NCBI RefSeq assembly: GCF_021495345.1
Contig: NZ_CP099397.1
Location: 3,100,001 to 3,164,000, forward strand
DNA: 64,000 bases
Reading direction: 5' to 3'
Origin: Pseudomonas hydrolytica
GTDB lineage: Bacteria; Pseudomonadota; Gammaproteobacteria; Pseudomonadales; Pseudomonadaceae
The notes beneath the pieces were generated by a model. It was not told the origin of the DNA and did no database searches. It was given only the letters and a program-made list of their open reading frames with translations. The stretch's first letter is position 1; every line of letters begins with the position of its first letter. A program made the position numbers and the translations under genes. Shown one piece after another: positions 1 to 7,906 of this stretch.

Positions 1-860
1 ATTACTAGAGAGAGTGATTTGAGCTGATCTTCACGACCTTTAATGCTGTCGTCATTGTATTGCTCAACAAGGTCAGCGATAGCGCTTGAACGAGCGATAG
101 CGATACGATGAGTCAATACCGTGGATTTCTCGCCAGAATCGATACCAGCCTCAATCAGCTTTCGTATGACATGCTTGGTTTTACCCTTGCCCATGCCGTC
201 TGCTAGCACATGAACGCCGCCCTGCAAGAATATTTTCGCAGCATAGGTTTCTAGCTCAGCGGATGCCTCAAGGCTAGGTTTACGATGATTGAGAAAACTG
301 CCTACGATTTGAGAATCGAAATTGATTTTGCGGCTGTGTTGGTATTTGATAATGTCACTATCAATTGCCTTGTTAAGCAGATCCAGCGGGTTTTCATCCT
401 TTTCAACACTGAAACTCAAGTCTGAAACAGCATTTCCAACAAGCTTTACGGCTTGGTCACGAGACAGCGAGAAAGGAACCTGGCGAGCCACAGACGCAAC
501 AAAACGCTTAATATTCTTTAGAACGCCTGCTTGTGCAGCGACTTCATCGATTTCAAGAGATGAGTAACCCTTCAGGCTTTCGATGTGGGTATCGTTTACG
601 AAGTACAGCCCGGCCTTATATGCTCTTGCCAGCTCATAACGCTCGGTGTAATTCTCATCTGTTACGAAGATTGAAATAGACTTCTTTGTTTCTGACTTTG
701 CTTCTGAGAGCAGCTTTACTACAGACTCTAAATTTTTCTCTGCCCTAACGTACGTATAACTCAAATCTGTTATGTCTTCTGTACCAACCACCACTACCGC
801 AGTGTTTATGTCATTTACAGTGTGCTCCTGTTTTTGACCCTTATAGAATGTTTTATTCAT
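1..860 (-). CDS. Helicase/replication-like ATPase, N-terminal part (cut by window edge)
   Basis: Reading the minus strand from an ATG at 858-860 gives 286 codons with no stop to the left edge, so this is the N-terminal part of a larger protein. Its start is MNKTFYKGQKQEHTV. Near residues 215-225 is a Walker A motif (ADGMGKGKT), followed about 20 residues later by VLTHRIAIARS, which resembles motif Ia of SF2 helicases. This layout recalls CyRepA1-type plasmid replication proteins and herpes-type origin-binding helicases; that assignment is inference from the motif pair alone. The gene is AT-richer than the core genome and faces away from an AT-rich intergenic zone with hairpin repeats, which would suit a replication or element-maintenance role. 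The Shine-Dalgarno is weak (AACAGG about 13 bases upstream). Confidence 0.55.
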   Translation of the reverse strand, partial: MNKTFYKGQKQEHTVNDINTAVVVVGTEDITDLSYTYVRAEKNLESVVKLLSEAKSETKKSISIFVTDENYTERYELARAYKAGLYFVNDTHIESLKGYSSLEIDEVAAQAGVLKNIKRFVASVARQVPFSLSRDQAVKLVGNAVSDLSFSVEKDENPLDLLNKAIDSDIIKYQHSRKINFDSQIVGSFLNHRKPSLEASAELETYAAKIFLQGGVHVLADGMGKGKTKHVIRKLIEAGIDSGEKSTVLTHRIAIARSSAIADLVEQYNDDSIKGREDQLKSLSLV

Positions 861-1010
861 TTTAAATTTTAACCTGTTATTATGTTTTACGCATCTCCGG
901 CGCAGTGCTATATTGCACATTTTTATAATAACACTAATTTTTAACTTTTAAACATTAATATCGAAAATAATTAAAAATATTTTTCCAGTCAATGAGATTG
1001 TCTTTTTATT

Positions 1011-1052
1011 ACCACTTCCTGCTTTCATATATATAAAACAGGAGGAAGTGGT
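1011..1052. repeat. Hairpin repeat, copy 1
   Basis: Perfect 10-base arms, ACCACTTCCT at 1011-1020 and AGGAAGTGGT at 1043-1052, surround an AT-rich loop containing CATATATATAAAA. The same structure recurs 107 bases downstream. Confidence 0.8.
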
Positions 1053-1117
1053 AAATATCTAATCCCGCTTCGCGTAAGGTATCCAGTGGTTGTGCTGGTT
1101 GTAGCTTTGCGTTTATT

Positions 1118-1158
1118 ACCACTTCCTTCTTTCATATATATAAAAGAGAGGGAAGTGG
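1118..1158. repeat. Hairpin repeat, copy 2
   Basis: CCACTTCC at 1119-1126 pairs with GGAAGTGG at 1151-1158 around the same TTTCATATATATAAAA loop as copy 1. The shared flank TTATTACCACTTCC shows that the two are true direct copies. Confidence 0.8.
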
Positions 1159-1263
1159 CACCCACCCAAAGAACCACCCCAGTGGCCCCTTCCCCTCAGG
1201 GGGTTAAAGCGATGCAAAATAATTACAAAGAACTTGACCACACCAAAAATAACACTGCTTTTA

Positions 1264-1272
1264 TGCTATAAT
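1264..1272 (+). promoter_or_regulatory. Extended -10 promoter of the HTH gene
   Basis: TGCTATAAT is a perfect extended -10 hexamer (TGnTATAAT). No good -35 lies 16-18 bases upstream. Transcription would start near 1279, downstream of an in-frame ATG at 1274, which supports translation from 1307 instead. Confidence 0.55.
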
Positions 1273-1306
1273 AATGTTATGGACAAGCACCAAAGGAATA
1301 ATAAAA

Positions 1307-1831
1307 ATGCGCATTGTTAAAGAACAAGTAAACACAAGAACAGCAGAATACGTCAGCGAATCACAAGCAGCAGCAATGCTTCAGCTTGCAGTCGGAACGC
1401 TGAGGAATCTTCGAACAGTTAAATCGAATGGAAAGCCAATCCCGCACATCAAACAGGGCGGAAAGGTCTTTTATAAGAGAGACGACGTAATCGCGTACAA
1501 AGACAAGCCGAAAGCCCGGCTGGAGCATGAGTACCCACGTATTCCAGTTCTTTTCAATGACAACCCTCTTACTGTTTCAGATCCATCCACAAAACTAACT
1601 ACTGCTGAAGCAGCTCTCGCCTACGGTATTTCCAAGGCTTCCCTGCAAATCTGGCGCTCTAAGCGCCAGTTCCTTTGTGTTCTGCCCTTCATCAGCAAAG
1701 GCCATGAAGTGCATTACTTGGCCGGCGATCTCGCAACCTTCGTCCTCGAAGGTCGGTCGTACTGGAAAGCCCGCTCCCTGGAGCTTGGCATCAACTTCCA
1801 GCCGCACCCAAGGTCTGGCAGAGCCGCCTGA
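1307..1831 (+). CDS. Double helix-turn-helix DNA-binding protein (MerR/excisionase-like)
   Basis: The 174-residue protein contains two similar HTH blocks. The first starts YVSESQAAAMLQLAVGTLRNLR, with a basic wing ending FYKRDDVIAYKDK. The second starts LTTAEAALAYGISKASLQIWR and ends VHYLAGDLATFV. Each resembles the winged HTH of excisionase and MerR-type proteins, which bind DNA through a helix pair followed by a short wing. The ATG at 1307 is chosen over 1274 because AAAGGA sits about 10 bases before it and the likely transcription start lies after 1274. Its position beside two hairpin repeats suggests that it binds them (inference). The role could be regulator, excisionase-like factor or origin-binding protein. 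Confidence 0.65.
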   Translation: MRIVKEQVNTRTAEYVSESQAAAMLQLAVGTLRNLRTVKSNGKPIPHIKQGGKVFYKRDDVIAYKDKPKARLEHEYPRIPVLFNDNPLTVSDPSTKLTTAEAALAYGISKASLQIWRSKRQFLCVLPFISKGHEVHYLAGDLATFVLEGRSYWKARSLELGINFQPHPRSGRAA

Positions 1832-1848
1832 CAGCTCCATTGTCATCC

Positions 1849-1879
1849 TTGACAGAACCACCTTTAAAACACATATTAT
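1849..1879 (+). promoter_or_regulatory. Possible promoter of the GRP-protein/MvaT-like pair
   Basis: TTGACA at 1849-1854 and TATTAT at 1874-1879 are separated by 19 bases, slightly longer than optimal. They precede the start at 1915. Confidence 0.35.
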
Positions 1880-1914
1880 AGTAATAAATATTTGTTTTGT
1901 CAATGGTGATTCAC

Positions 1915-2889
1915 ATGGATGAAGCTCCGTCAAGGAAAAAATCTCAGGGCCGCCCCGCTCTCAGCCCCCTGGAAAAGCAACGCCGCCTCGTAGCCCGCCT
2001 TCACGAGAATCTCGGCGAGCTGGAACGCGAAATCGAAGAAGAGTCTGGCCACCTGTTGGCCGATGACGACGTGCAGCGCCACCTTTTGCTCAGCACGTTC
2101 CTACAGCGCCTCACGCTCGCTCGTGAAGCCGCCAAATACGAGCAAGAAGGGCTCAAGGATGAAGCGAAGGCCGTACGCCACAAGCTGAACCTCTTCCGCC
2201 CTCAGGGCTTCACAGAAGAAGCCTGGAACGCCCTCCCCGATTCCGAGAAGCGCCTGGCCCCCGGAAAGCCGATAATGCCAAAGGAATTGGAGCTAGCACG
2301 CATTGAAATCGAGCGCGACGAAGAGCTAGAGAAGCTCCGCGCGATGGAACAGGACGAAGATGAGGAGCCGTCAGACATCGAGACGCTTCGCGCCCAGCAT
2401 GGCAAAACCCAGGTCGGCAGGCCGGGAAAAGATATCTTGGGCATGCTCGACAAACAGATGTACACAGCGTTTTACAAGCGCCGCGACCTCGACCCTAACC
2501 CTACCTCCAAAGCCATGGGCCGACCGCAAAAGTCATACGAAGAGCGTTACGCATACTTCACAAGCATCATCGATCACTGCCGCAACGAGATTGCAGAAGG
2601 CGAGTCCAAGCTCAATCTCGTCCACCTTCAGCTTCGCTACCTCAAACGTCTGCGTGACAAGGCCAATCGCATCCGCCTTCAGATTAAAACAGCCCTTGGC
2701 CCTACCCTCATAACGCTCAAAAAAGACCTCTCCGTTATCGAAGACCAGATCCAGCTGGAGGCCGGTTTGCTCAATGATTATCAAGACAACTACATCACGA
2801 TGAGAGACTCTCAGCTACAATCCCGCCGCACCGCCGTAGAAAAGAAAATCAAAGCTTTCGACTCTCTCGAATTCACCGCCGACCATTAA
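1915..2889 (+). CDS. Coiled-coil protein with repeated GRP motifs, unknown function
   Basis: I do not recognise this family. The protein of about 324 residues is highly charged. It has long predicted coiled-coil stretches near residues 20-60 and 205-300 (heptad-like E/K/L patterns). Three short GRP motifs occur (SQGRPALSP, QVGRPGKD, AMGRPQKS), similar to the core of AT-hook minor-groove binders. Upstream in-frame starts exist at 1897 and 1903; ATG 1915 has GGTGA five bases before it. It ends 17 bases before an MvaT-like silencer gene and is probably cotranscribed with it, so a DNA-organising role on the island is a reasonable inference, by loose analogy with KfrA-type coiled-coil plasmid proteins. 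No catalytic motif is visible. Confidence 0.6.
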   Translation: MDEAPSRKKSQGRPALSPLEKQRRLVARLHENLGELEREIEEESGHLLADDDVQRHLLLSTFLQRLTLAREAAKYEQEGLKDEAKAVRHKLNLFRPQGFTEEAWNALPDSEKRLAPGKPIMPKELELARIEIERDEELEKLRAMEQDEDEEPSDIETLRAQHGKTQVGRPGKDILGMLDKQMYTAFYKRRDLDPNPTSKAMGRPQKSYEERYAYFTSIIDHCRNEIAEGESKLNLVHLQLRYLKRLRDKANRIRLQIKTALGPTLITLKKDLSVIEDQIQLEAGLLNDYQDNYITMRDSQLQSRRTAVEKKIKAFDSLEFTADH

Positions 2890-2906
2890 AAAATTGGGGA
2901 CAAATA

Positions 2907-3263
2907 ATGAGCAAACTCGCAGAATTCAAAGCGCTTGAAGCGCAACTCGCTGAGCAGCTGAAGCAGCTCGATGCGATGAAAAACGACAACGAACTCAAGA
3001 AAGAGATCGAGTTCGAGCAAAAGCTGCGCGGTCTGTTGGCCGAGTACGGTTTCTCGCTGCGTGAAGTAAAGCTCATCTTGGACCCACACGCTCGTCCAGA
3101 ACGCGCCCAGGCTGCTACTGGGCAGCGTAAAGAGCGTGCGGTCAAGATCTACGTTAATCCAAATAACGGTGAGCGGGTTGAGACAAAAGGCGGGAATCAC
3201 AAAGTGCTGAAGGCCTGGAAAGAAGAGTTTGGGGCTGAAACGGTCGAATCTTGGCTCCAGTGA
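2907..3263 (+). CDS. MvaT/H-NS-family nucleoid protein (xenogeneic silencer)
   Basis: The 118-residue protein matches the MvaT/MvaU/TurA layout. An N-terminal coiled-coil oligomerisation region (LAEFKALEAQLAEQLKQL then KKEIEFEQKLRGLL) is followed by SLREVKLILDP, a basic linker, and a C-terminal DNA-binding module with NPNNGERVETKGGNHKVLKA and W. The NPxxGE...TKGGNHKxLxxW signature is characteristic of Pseudomonas MvaT proteins, which coat AT-rich foreign DNA and silence it. The copy lies inside AT-rich accessory DNA, so it is likely an element-borne paralog comparable to plasmid Pmr, able to mix with chromosomal MvaT (inference). It follows the GRP coiled-coil gene by 17 bases and is closed by a strong terminator. 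Confidence 0.88.
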   Translation: MSKLAEFKALEAQLAEQLKQLDAMKNDNELKKEIEFEQKLRGLLAEYGFSLREVKLILDPHARPERAQAATGQRKERAVKIYVNPNNGERVETKGGNHKVLKAWKEEFGAETVESWLQ

Positions 3264-3284
3264 TCCCAGTTCCTTAGCTTCATG

Positions 3285-3310
3285 AAAAAGCCCCTTTTCA
3301 GGGGCTTTTT
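3285..3310. terminator. Bidirectional terminator
   Basis: AAAAAGCCCCT and AGGGGCTTTTT flank a short loop, giving T-runs on both strands. It serves the MvaT-like gene and the convergent methyltransferase gene. Confidence 0.9.
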
Positions 3311-3313
3311 ATT

Positions 3314-4819
3314 TCAGTCCAGCTCTATTGGCACTTTGCTCAGCTCCTTCGGCTCAAGCTTGTGCAAACCGCCGCCGTAGACCCTCCCCTCCCCCAGCAA
3401 CACTTCTGGCTTGATCTCATTGAGTTGCCTCCAGACCTTCTCTAGAAGGCTAGGGTCTGCATCGAGCCTCTGCTGCATAGCTGGAGTCGGATACATAGCA
3501 AGGTAGGTGTTTGCCATCGTTGCTTTGCTGCGATTTAGAAGGAATCTGAACGGCCTGCCACTCTTACCATCTGACCGTCCCATGTATGTACATACGATTG
3601 GTGCTGGTCCGCGCTGCTCTTGGTCATACCAACGCTTACGCCCTTTGCACAGGTAGCCTTGATCAACCCTTTTCTCCTTGCCTTCTAGCAGATATCTATA
3701 TAGCTCAGGATGCTTGGATTGAATTTCTTCTTCCGGCATTTTCGGGTCCAGCAAGAAAAGTCGCTCAACATTTGTTGGCAGCCCCTCCTCGTCTGCCTTA
3801 ATCTCATCGTCCTTCACATATCTTGGGCTTGGCAGGATTGGTCGCAGTGCAGTCGCCGGAATATTAAGGCTTGCCACCTGCTGTTCATTCAATACGAAGA
3901 ACTTATTGTCACCTGTTGCAAGTCCTCGCTTGATAGAGAAAAGGTCACTCAGCCTAACTACACCATCAACCTCCTCCTCACGCACTCCGGCTTTAGGGAA
4001 GCGCGTCCACTTCGCTTCCTTGGCCAAATCCTTGCTGCTCACCGACTTGACTATATCTGGTTTCGCGAGAGATCCACCAAAGGTAAATAATACCTCGTGC
4101 TCAGACTTCGGAGCCTCGTTCTTGATCCAGACCACAGCAGAGGACACCAATGCATCCGTGAATTGGATGTCTTCTGGACAGAAACGATGAATCTGGAGCA
4201 AGGTTACTTTATCAAGCAGGTACTTTTTGACCTCTTTCCCGTAATTCACATCCATAAATTCAGAGGGAATTAGCCATCCAGCAATTGCCCCAGGAGCCAT
4301 CCAGGCTTGGCACTGAAGCAAGAAGTGGACATAAAGACCCGCCAGTCCTGTCGGCTTGTGTCCAGATGCGGTGAGACTGCTCTGCTGCAACCTTTTCTTC
4401 TCATCACCCTTTAGATGATGGTGTCGAACGTAAGGAGGATTGCAGATAATCAAATTGAATGCTGGATCAGGCTCGGCTTGTGTAAAATCGCCGTGAGTGA
4501 TCTTTAGTCCTTGCTTCACCCACAGTTCTTCAGCCGGACCACCGTAGTGCGGGTCTATTTCAAACGCTGAAGAGCTTTCGATTTCATCTGCCTTGAAGAC
4601 TCTCTTGAGCGCGGCGAAGAACGCCCCGCTACCAAGAGCTGGATCGAGGAATCGAACCCGCTCGTTGGCCGGAAGAAACTCTTTAGCATGAAACAGAATG
4701 TCTCTAGCCAGCAACGACGGGGTTGCAAATTGCCCGAGTCGATTCCTCTCTTCCTGAGTTTTCAAACCATCCAAATGAGCTTGAATTTCAATCCTGCTCG
4801 ATTCCAGTTCTTCAATCAT
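3314..4819 (-). CDS. N6-adenine DNA methyltransferase, XamI-type modification enzyme
   Basis: The 501-residue protein has the SAM-binding motif FLDPALGSGAFFAALK near residues 58-73 and the catalytic motif LIICNPPYVRHH near 123-134. This order (motif I then NPPY) is that of gamma-class N6-adenine methyltransferases of type II systems (Eco57I/TaqI-like). The C-terminal half (SIKRGLATGDNKFFVL onward) looks like a TaqI-type target-recognition domain. It starts one base into the stop codon of the preceding nuclease gene (TAATG arrangement), so the two are translationally coupled. The partner is XamI-like, and XamI is a SalI isoschizomer (GTCGAC), so methylation within GTCGAC is expected. That specificity is inferred from the family. 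Confidence 0.85.
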   Translation of the reverse strand: MIEELESSRIEIQAHLDGLKTQEERNRLGQFATPSLLARDILFHAKEFLPANERVRFLDPALGSGAFFAALKRVFKADEIESSSAFEIDPHYGGPAEELWVKQGLKITHGDFTQAEPDPAFNLIICNPPYVRHHHLKGDEKKRLQQSSLTASGHKPTGLAGLYVHFLLQCQAWMAPGAIAGWLIPSEFMDVNYGKEVKKYLLDKVTLLQIHRFCPEDIQFTDALVSSAVVWIKNEAPKSEHEVLFTFGGSLAKPDIVKSVSSKDLAKEAKWTRFPKAGVREEEVDGVVRLSDLFSIKRGLATGDNKFFVLNEQQVASLNIPATALRPILPSPRYVKDDEIKADEEGLPTNVERLFLLDPKMPEEEIQSKHPELYRYLLEGKEKRVDQGYLCKGRKRWYDQEQRGPAPIVCTYMGRSDGKSGRPFRFLLNRSKATMANTYLAMYPTPAMQQRLDADPSLLEKVWRQLNEIKPEVLLGEGRVYGGGLHKLEPKELSKVPIELD

Positions 4820-5772
4820 TAAAGTCCAAACCCCGCCAAGTCATCAATTCTATGTTCCCAGACCCAATCAATTCCTTCATCGGCCTCATATTTAAGATAG
4901 CTCGTCCCGAAGTATCCGCAAAGGAACAATATAAATTTAATTTTCGCCCCATACTTTCCACGGAGCTGAATCATTTTTGTGGCCTCTTCTTTCCTTCTCT
5001 TGTTCGTATTGGTGAAATCCCCTGCTGACTTAGCCTCTACCAGCAATGGAAATTGTCCAGGCTGAGCATTCCTGGGCATTATTACAGCATCAACCGGGAT
5101 ATTTACTGGATTAGCATCACCAACAACAACGTTCAGCCTAAAACTGAATGTGCCATTTTGCATACTCCTGAAATCAACACGGTCACCGAGCTGAACCTCT
5201 GTATAACCTCTCGCTTCAAGCCATTTTTTAATTTCTAAGAGCTGTCTTTTTTCTTGTTCATTGCGAATAATCGGATTAGCCTGAGCGGCACATAAGCGGT
5301 CAGCAATGATCGTGGCAGCCCTGTGTACTTCTCTCTCTGTTGGCTCTAGACCGCTTCTCAGCCAGCTAAAAATTTCTGGATCTGCCATTCTCTCGATGAT
5401 GGCTCCTATTTGACCAAGCTCTTGATCAAGTTGATCCCTATTCATTCGAAGAGGAAGTCTTTGCTCAAGCTCCATGCCCTTCACAAGAGATGGGGTTACA
5501 CCAGACAGCCCAATAAGACGATCTACCGCTATTGGAGGGCAAGTAGACATGCGCAGAGTGGAAAGGATTCCGGGATAAGCCTTAAAAATAGCAGGAGATA
5601 TATTTCTCAGATAATTTGTTGCCTTCAGACTATCTTCTACTATCTTTGTTGCTGTGACCCTCGTCTTCAAGAATGTTTGCGGTGAAAAGTCTAGGAACCA
5701 TTGGTTGTACATATCAACGGAACGCGCAACGTCATCCGCCCAGAGATGAGGGCGGTTAATATTTACTGGCAT
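4819..5772 (-). CDS. XamI-family type II restriction endonuclease
   Basis: The 317-residue protein carries the N-terminal pattern of the XamI family: WADDVARSVDMYNQWFLDF, later RMSTCPPIAVDRLIGLSG and LVKGMELEQRLP. In the C-terminal half, VDAVIMP...PLLVEAKS fits a PD-(D/E)XK active site (D, then E-x-K). Enzymes of this family cut GTCGAC. ATG at 5772 has AAGGGAAT just upstream. The methyltransferase gene overlaps its stop. Nuclease-first order requires some control of expression on entry to a new host; the small ORF upstream is the only candidate seen. The AT-richer codon use supports horizontal transfer. Confidence 0.85.
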   Translation of the reverse strand: MPVNINRPHLWADDVARSVDMYNQWFLDFSPQTFLKTRVTATKIVEDSLKATNYLRNISPAIFKAYPGILSTLRMSTCPPIAVDRLIGLSGVTPSLVKGMELEQRLPLRMNRDQLDQELGQIGAIIERMADPEIFSWLRSGLEPTEREVHRAATIIADRLCAAQANPIIRNEQEKRQLLEIKKWLEARGYTEVQLGDRVDFRSMQNGTFSFRLNVVVGDANPVNIPVDAVIMPRNAQPGQFPLLVEAKSAGDFTNTNKRRKEEATKMIQLRGKYGAKIKFILFLCGYFGTSYLKYEADEGIDWVWEHRIDDLAGFGL

Positions 5773-5796
5773 TTTATTCCCTTAATATTCGTATTC

Positions 5797-5991
5797 TTAT
5801 GATTCGGATTGATTTGCTAGCGATATTCTTTTTAGTTTTTGCTCAATCTCAGTAACAGACCTGAGGATATCCACCCCAAGCTCTGCCAGTAGAGCATTTT
5901 TTGAGCAGGCAACACCCTTCAGCTCATCAACAAGCTGGGTAGCTATCTCGTGCGCCTTCTGTACGTTTTCCTTGTCTGCGTTAGAGATCAC
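5797..5991 (-). CDS. Small hypothetical protein upstream of the XamI operon
   Basis: 64 codons from a GTG start preceded by a strong AGGAGAGGA Shine-Dalgarno; it ends 25 bases before the nuclease gene. The protein is mostly helical and charged (NVQKAHEIATQLVDELKG ... EIEQKLKRISLA) with no HTH pattern, so it does not look like a classical C (controller) protein. The strong ribosome site and operon position make it a likely real gene. Function unknown. Confidence 0.55.
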   Translation of the reverse strand: MISNADKENVQKAHEIATQLVDELKGVACSKNALLAELGVDILRSVTEIEQKLKRISLANQSES

Positions 5992-6137
5992 GGAATCCTC
6001 TCCTCGACCTGAAATTCGGACCTCAAGGATACCTCAACGCGACGAGAATTTTGGGTGCCCGTCAGGTCCACCCGACCAACAAAAATGAAAAATCCAGCAC
6101 TGATGTACTGGCTCCTGGCATCCTCGCCTACTACGCG

Positions 6138-7409
6138 CTACCCAGCTCTCGGCAGCTCCCGCCAGCTACTCGTATACGACGGCGACAGCATCTCCCTTTT
6201 CATCTGCCACGCCCTCCCTCCCGGCCAGATCGTCCCTACCCTGACCGCCCCTCTCCCATACCTGGCGTTCAACTGGTCAATCGCCTTCATCAGCCGCTCG
6301 CAATTCCGGCGAGGCGGCTCAGCAAACAGATCCGGCGTGTACCCATCTGCGGGACAAAGGTTTGTTAGCAAAACGCCGACTTTCGAGTACGCATAGCCCT
6401 TTCTGAAGATGCGCTCTAGAGCCTGATTGGCTGCTTGGGTCATCAAGAGCGTGTCGTTTGTCGGATGCGGCAGGATGCAGCGAGCGCTGCTGAAGTAACG
6501 CTCTCTGTCTTCGACGAACCCCGAGGTCTGCAAGCTGATGACCATTTCCTCAGCCAGACTGCCCTGCTCCCGCAGTTTTTCGGCAGCACGAGCGACGTAG
6601 CTCGCCAAGGCCTCGCGGATCGGCTCGATGGTTCTCAGCTTGGTGCCAAACATTTTGGAGCTACAGATCTCTTTCTTCAGATCTGGCGCCTGGTGCATTC
6701 GCAGCCATTCTTCGCCGAGTAGCTCACGGGCAGTGCGTTCGAGCACGCGGCCAAATGACTTTCTGATCACTGAAAGGTCGGCATGAGCGAGATCCCAAGC
6801 CGTCTTGATGCCCATCACTTCGAGACTCTTGCTCAGCCTGCGGCCAACACCCCATACCTCATCGACCGGCGCCACCTTGAGCAGCTTGTCGCGACGAATG
6901 GGATCGGTGAGGTCTACCACTCCCCCTGTCTTCTGCCATTTCTTGGCGGCGAAGTTCGCGAGTTTTGCGAGGGTTTTGGTGTGCCCTATACCGACGCCCA
7001 CCGGCATCGCGCATTCGCTCCAAACGCGCTCTTTGATAGCTTTCCCGATTGTTGCCAGATCACCCAGCATGCCGGTCAGCTCAGCCCAGGCTTCATCGAT
7101 ACTGTATTGCTCAAGGTCTGGCACCTGGCTGTGGATGCAGCGCATGACCTTGTTCGATACGTCGCTGTAAAGCGCGTAGTTGCTCGAAAAAGCCTGGACG
7201 CCAAGCTGGCGTAATTCATCTCGAATTTCGAAGTAAGCGGCACCCATAGCGATGCCCAAGGCCTTCGCTTCACGTGTACGGGCGATGACGCAGCCATCGT
7301 TATTGGACAGCACCACAATCGGGGTGGTGGCCAGCTCAGGCCTGAAAATCCTTTCGCATGAACAGTAAAAGGAATTGCAGTCGATGAGTGCGTAAACGCG
7401 GCGACTCAT
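6138..7409 (-). CDS. umuC: Y-family DNA polymerase V catalytic subunit, UmuC/RulB
   Basis: The 423-residue protein begins [22 protein letters not shown], whose ALIDCNSFY contains the first catalytic Asp of Y-family polymerases; the second acidic pair is in [10 protein letters not shown]. Little-finger and C-terminal regions follow, ending [16 protein letters not shown] as in UmuC. It performs error-prone translesion synthesis with UmuD'2 and RecA. An upstream in-frame start (7484) is rejected because it lies inside umuD; ATG 7409 overlaps the umuD stop by four bases, the usual coupled arrangement. Expression is from the SOS-box promoter ahead of umuD. Such rulAB/umuDC pairs are common on Pseudomonas plasmids and islands. 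Confidence 0.93.
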   Translation of the reverse strand: MSRRVYALIDCNSFYCSCERIFRPELATTPIVVLSNNDGCVIARTREAKALGIAMGAAYFEIRDELRQLGVQAFSSNYALYSDVSNKVMRCIHSQVPDLEQYSIDEAWAELTGMLGDLATIGKAIKERVWSECAMPVGVGIGHTKTLAKLANFAAKKWQKTGGVVDLTDPIRRDKLLKVAPVDEVWGVGRRLSKSLEVMGIKTAWDLAHADLSVIRKSFGRVLERTARELLGEEWLRMHQAPDLKKEICSSKMFGTKLRTIEPIREALASYVARAAEKLREQGSLAEEMVISLQTSGFVEDRERYFSSARCILPHPTNDTLLMTQAANQALERIFRKGYAYSKVGVLLTNLCPADGYTPDLFAEPPRRNCERLMKAIDQLNARYGRGAVRVGTIWPGGRAWQMKREMLSPSYTSSWRELPRAG

Positions 7410-7837
7410 GGGCGCAGATCTCGAAACAGAAAATCGACGATGCCCCAAAGGATCACCTCGCCCTCGTCGGCCAGGCGCTGGCACTCGCCCTGGCGGTCTA
7501 TGGTGACAAGAGAGCGCCTTTTCTCAGCGTCAGTGAGGATTGAGCAGAGCTTGAACTCATGATCGATGATGACGATTGCAGCGCGTCCTGGAGCAGCTTG
7601 ACCGACGCGGTTAACAACAAGGACATCGTGTTTGAAGATGCCGAGGCCAGACAAGGCGTCGCTGTCAGCGATCCATAGCCATATGTGTGGGGCACCCAGG
7701 CCGACGAATTCGTCGATGCTCAAGGGGCCTTGCTCATGATCCCCTGCTGGGGACTGGAAACCTGTGATCTTCAGCTTTTCTGGCGAAAGACATAGACGCT
7801 CGATGCGGCGTCCTTGGGTCAAAAATGCGGTATTCAT
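7406..7837 (-). CDS. umuD: UmuD-like S24 protein, apparently without the Ser/Lys catalytic dyad
   Basis: The 143-residue protein is coupled to umuC and has the UmuD layout: a processing-site region ([10 protein letters not shown], compare CGFPSPAAD in UmuD) and the beta-rich domain with DVLVVNR. The catalytic residues do not align. GDSM of UmuD corresponds to SDAL in front of SGLGIF, putting Ala where Ser is expected, and the lysine of EFTVKK corresponds to Cys in EFKLCS. The protein therefore probably cannot self-cleave like UmuD, although an alternative alignment with the Ser two residues earlier (ADSDAL) cannot be excluded by eye. ATG 7837 is chosen over TTG 7849; an SOS box lies 17 bases upstream. 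Confidence 0.8.
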   Translation of the reverse strand: MNTAFLTQGRRIERLCLSPEKLKITGFQSPAGDHEQGPLSIDEFVGLGAPHIWLWIADSDALSGLGIFKHDVLVVNRVGQAAPGRAAIVIIDHEFKLCSILTDAEKRRSLVTIDRQGECQRLADEGEVILWGIVDFLFRDLRP

Positions 7838-7853
7838 CAGCCTGCTCAAAATA

Positions 7854-7869
7854 CTGTATATATAATCAG
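7854..7869. promoter_or_regulatory. LexA (SOS) box shared by umuDC and the SRAP gene
   Basis: CTGTATATATAATCAG fits CTG-N10-CAG with the alternating TA core of gamma-proteobacterial LexA boxes, differing only near the right half-site. It lies between the divergent umuD-like gene and the SRAP gene, so a single operator can control both. Confidence 0.8.
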
Positions 7870-7906
7870 TATAGTGGGATTTTTCCGATCTCCAAGGGGG
7901 TTAGCG

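Larger units (their letters stand above)
861..1306. other. AT-rich intergenic zone with duplicated hairpin
   Basis: No convincing gene. Bases about 890-1010 are very AT-rich. They are followed by two copies of a hairpin with near-identical arms and an identical TTTCATATATATAAAA loop. The zone separates the replication-like gene (minus) from the HTH regulator (plus). It could be an origin, an operator region for the HTH protein, or both. Confidence 0.5.

Noticed and set aside
1086..1271. 61-codon frame in the hairpin region
   Set aside because: It is built across hairpin copy 2 and lacks a ribosome site; it overlaps the promoter of the HTH gene.
1234..1272. TTGACC as the -35 of the TATAAT promoter
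   Set aside because: The spacing of 27 bases is too long; the extended -10 explains the promoter better.
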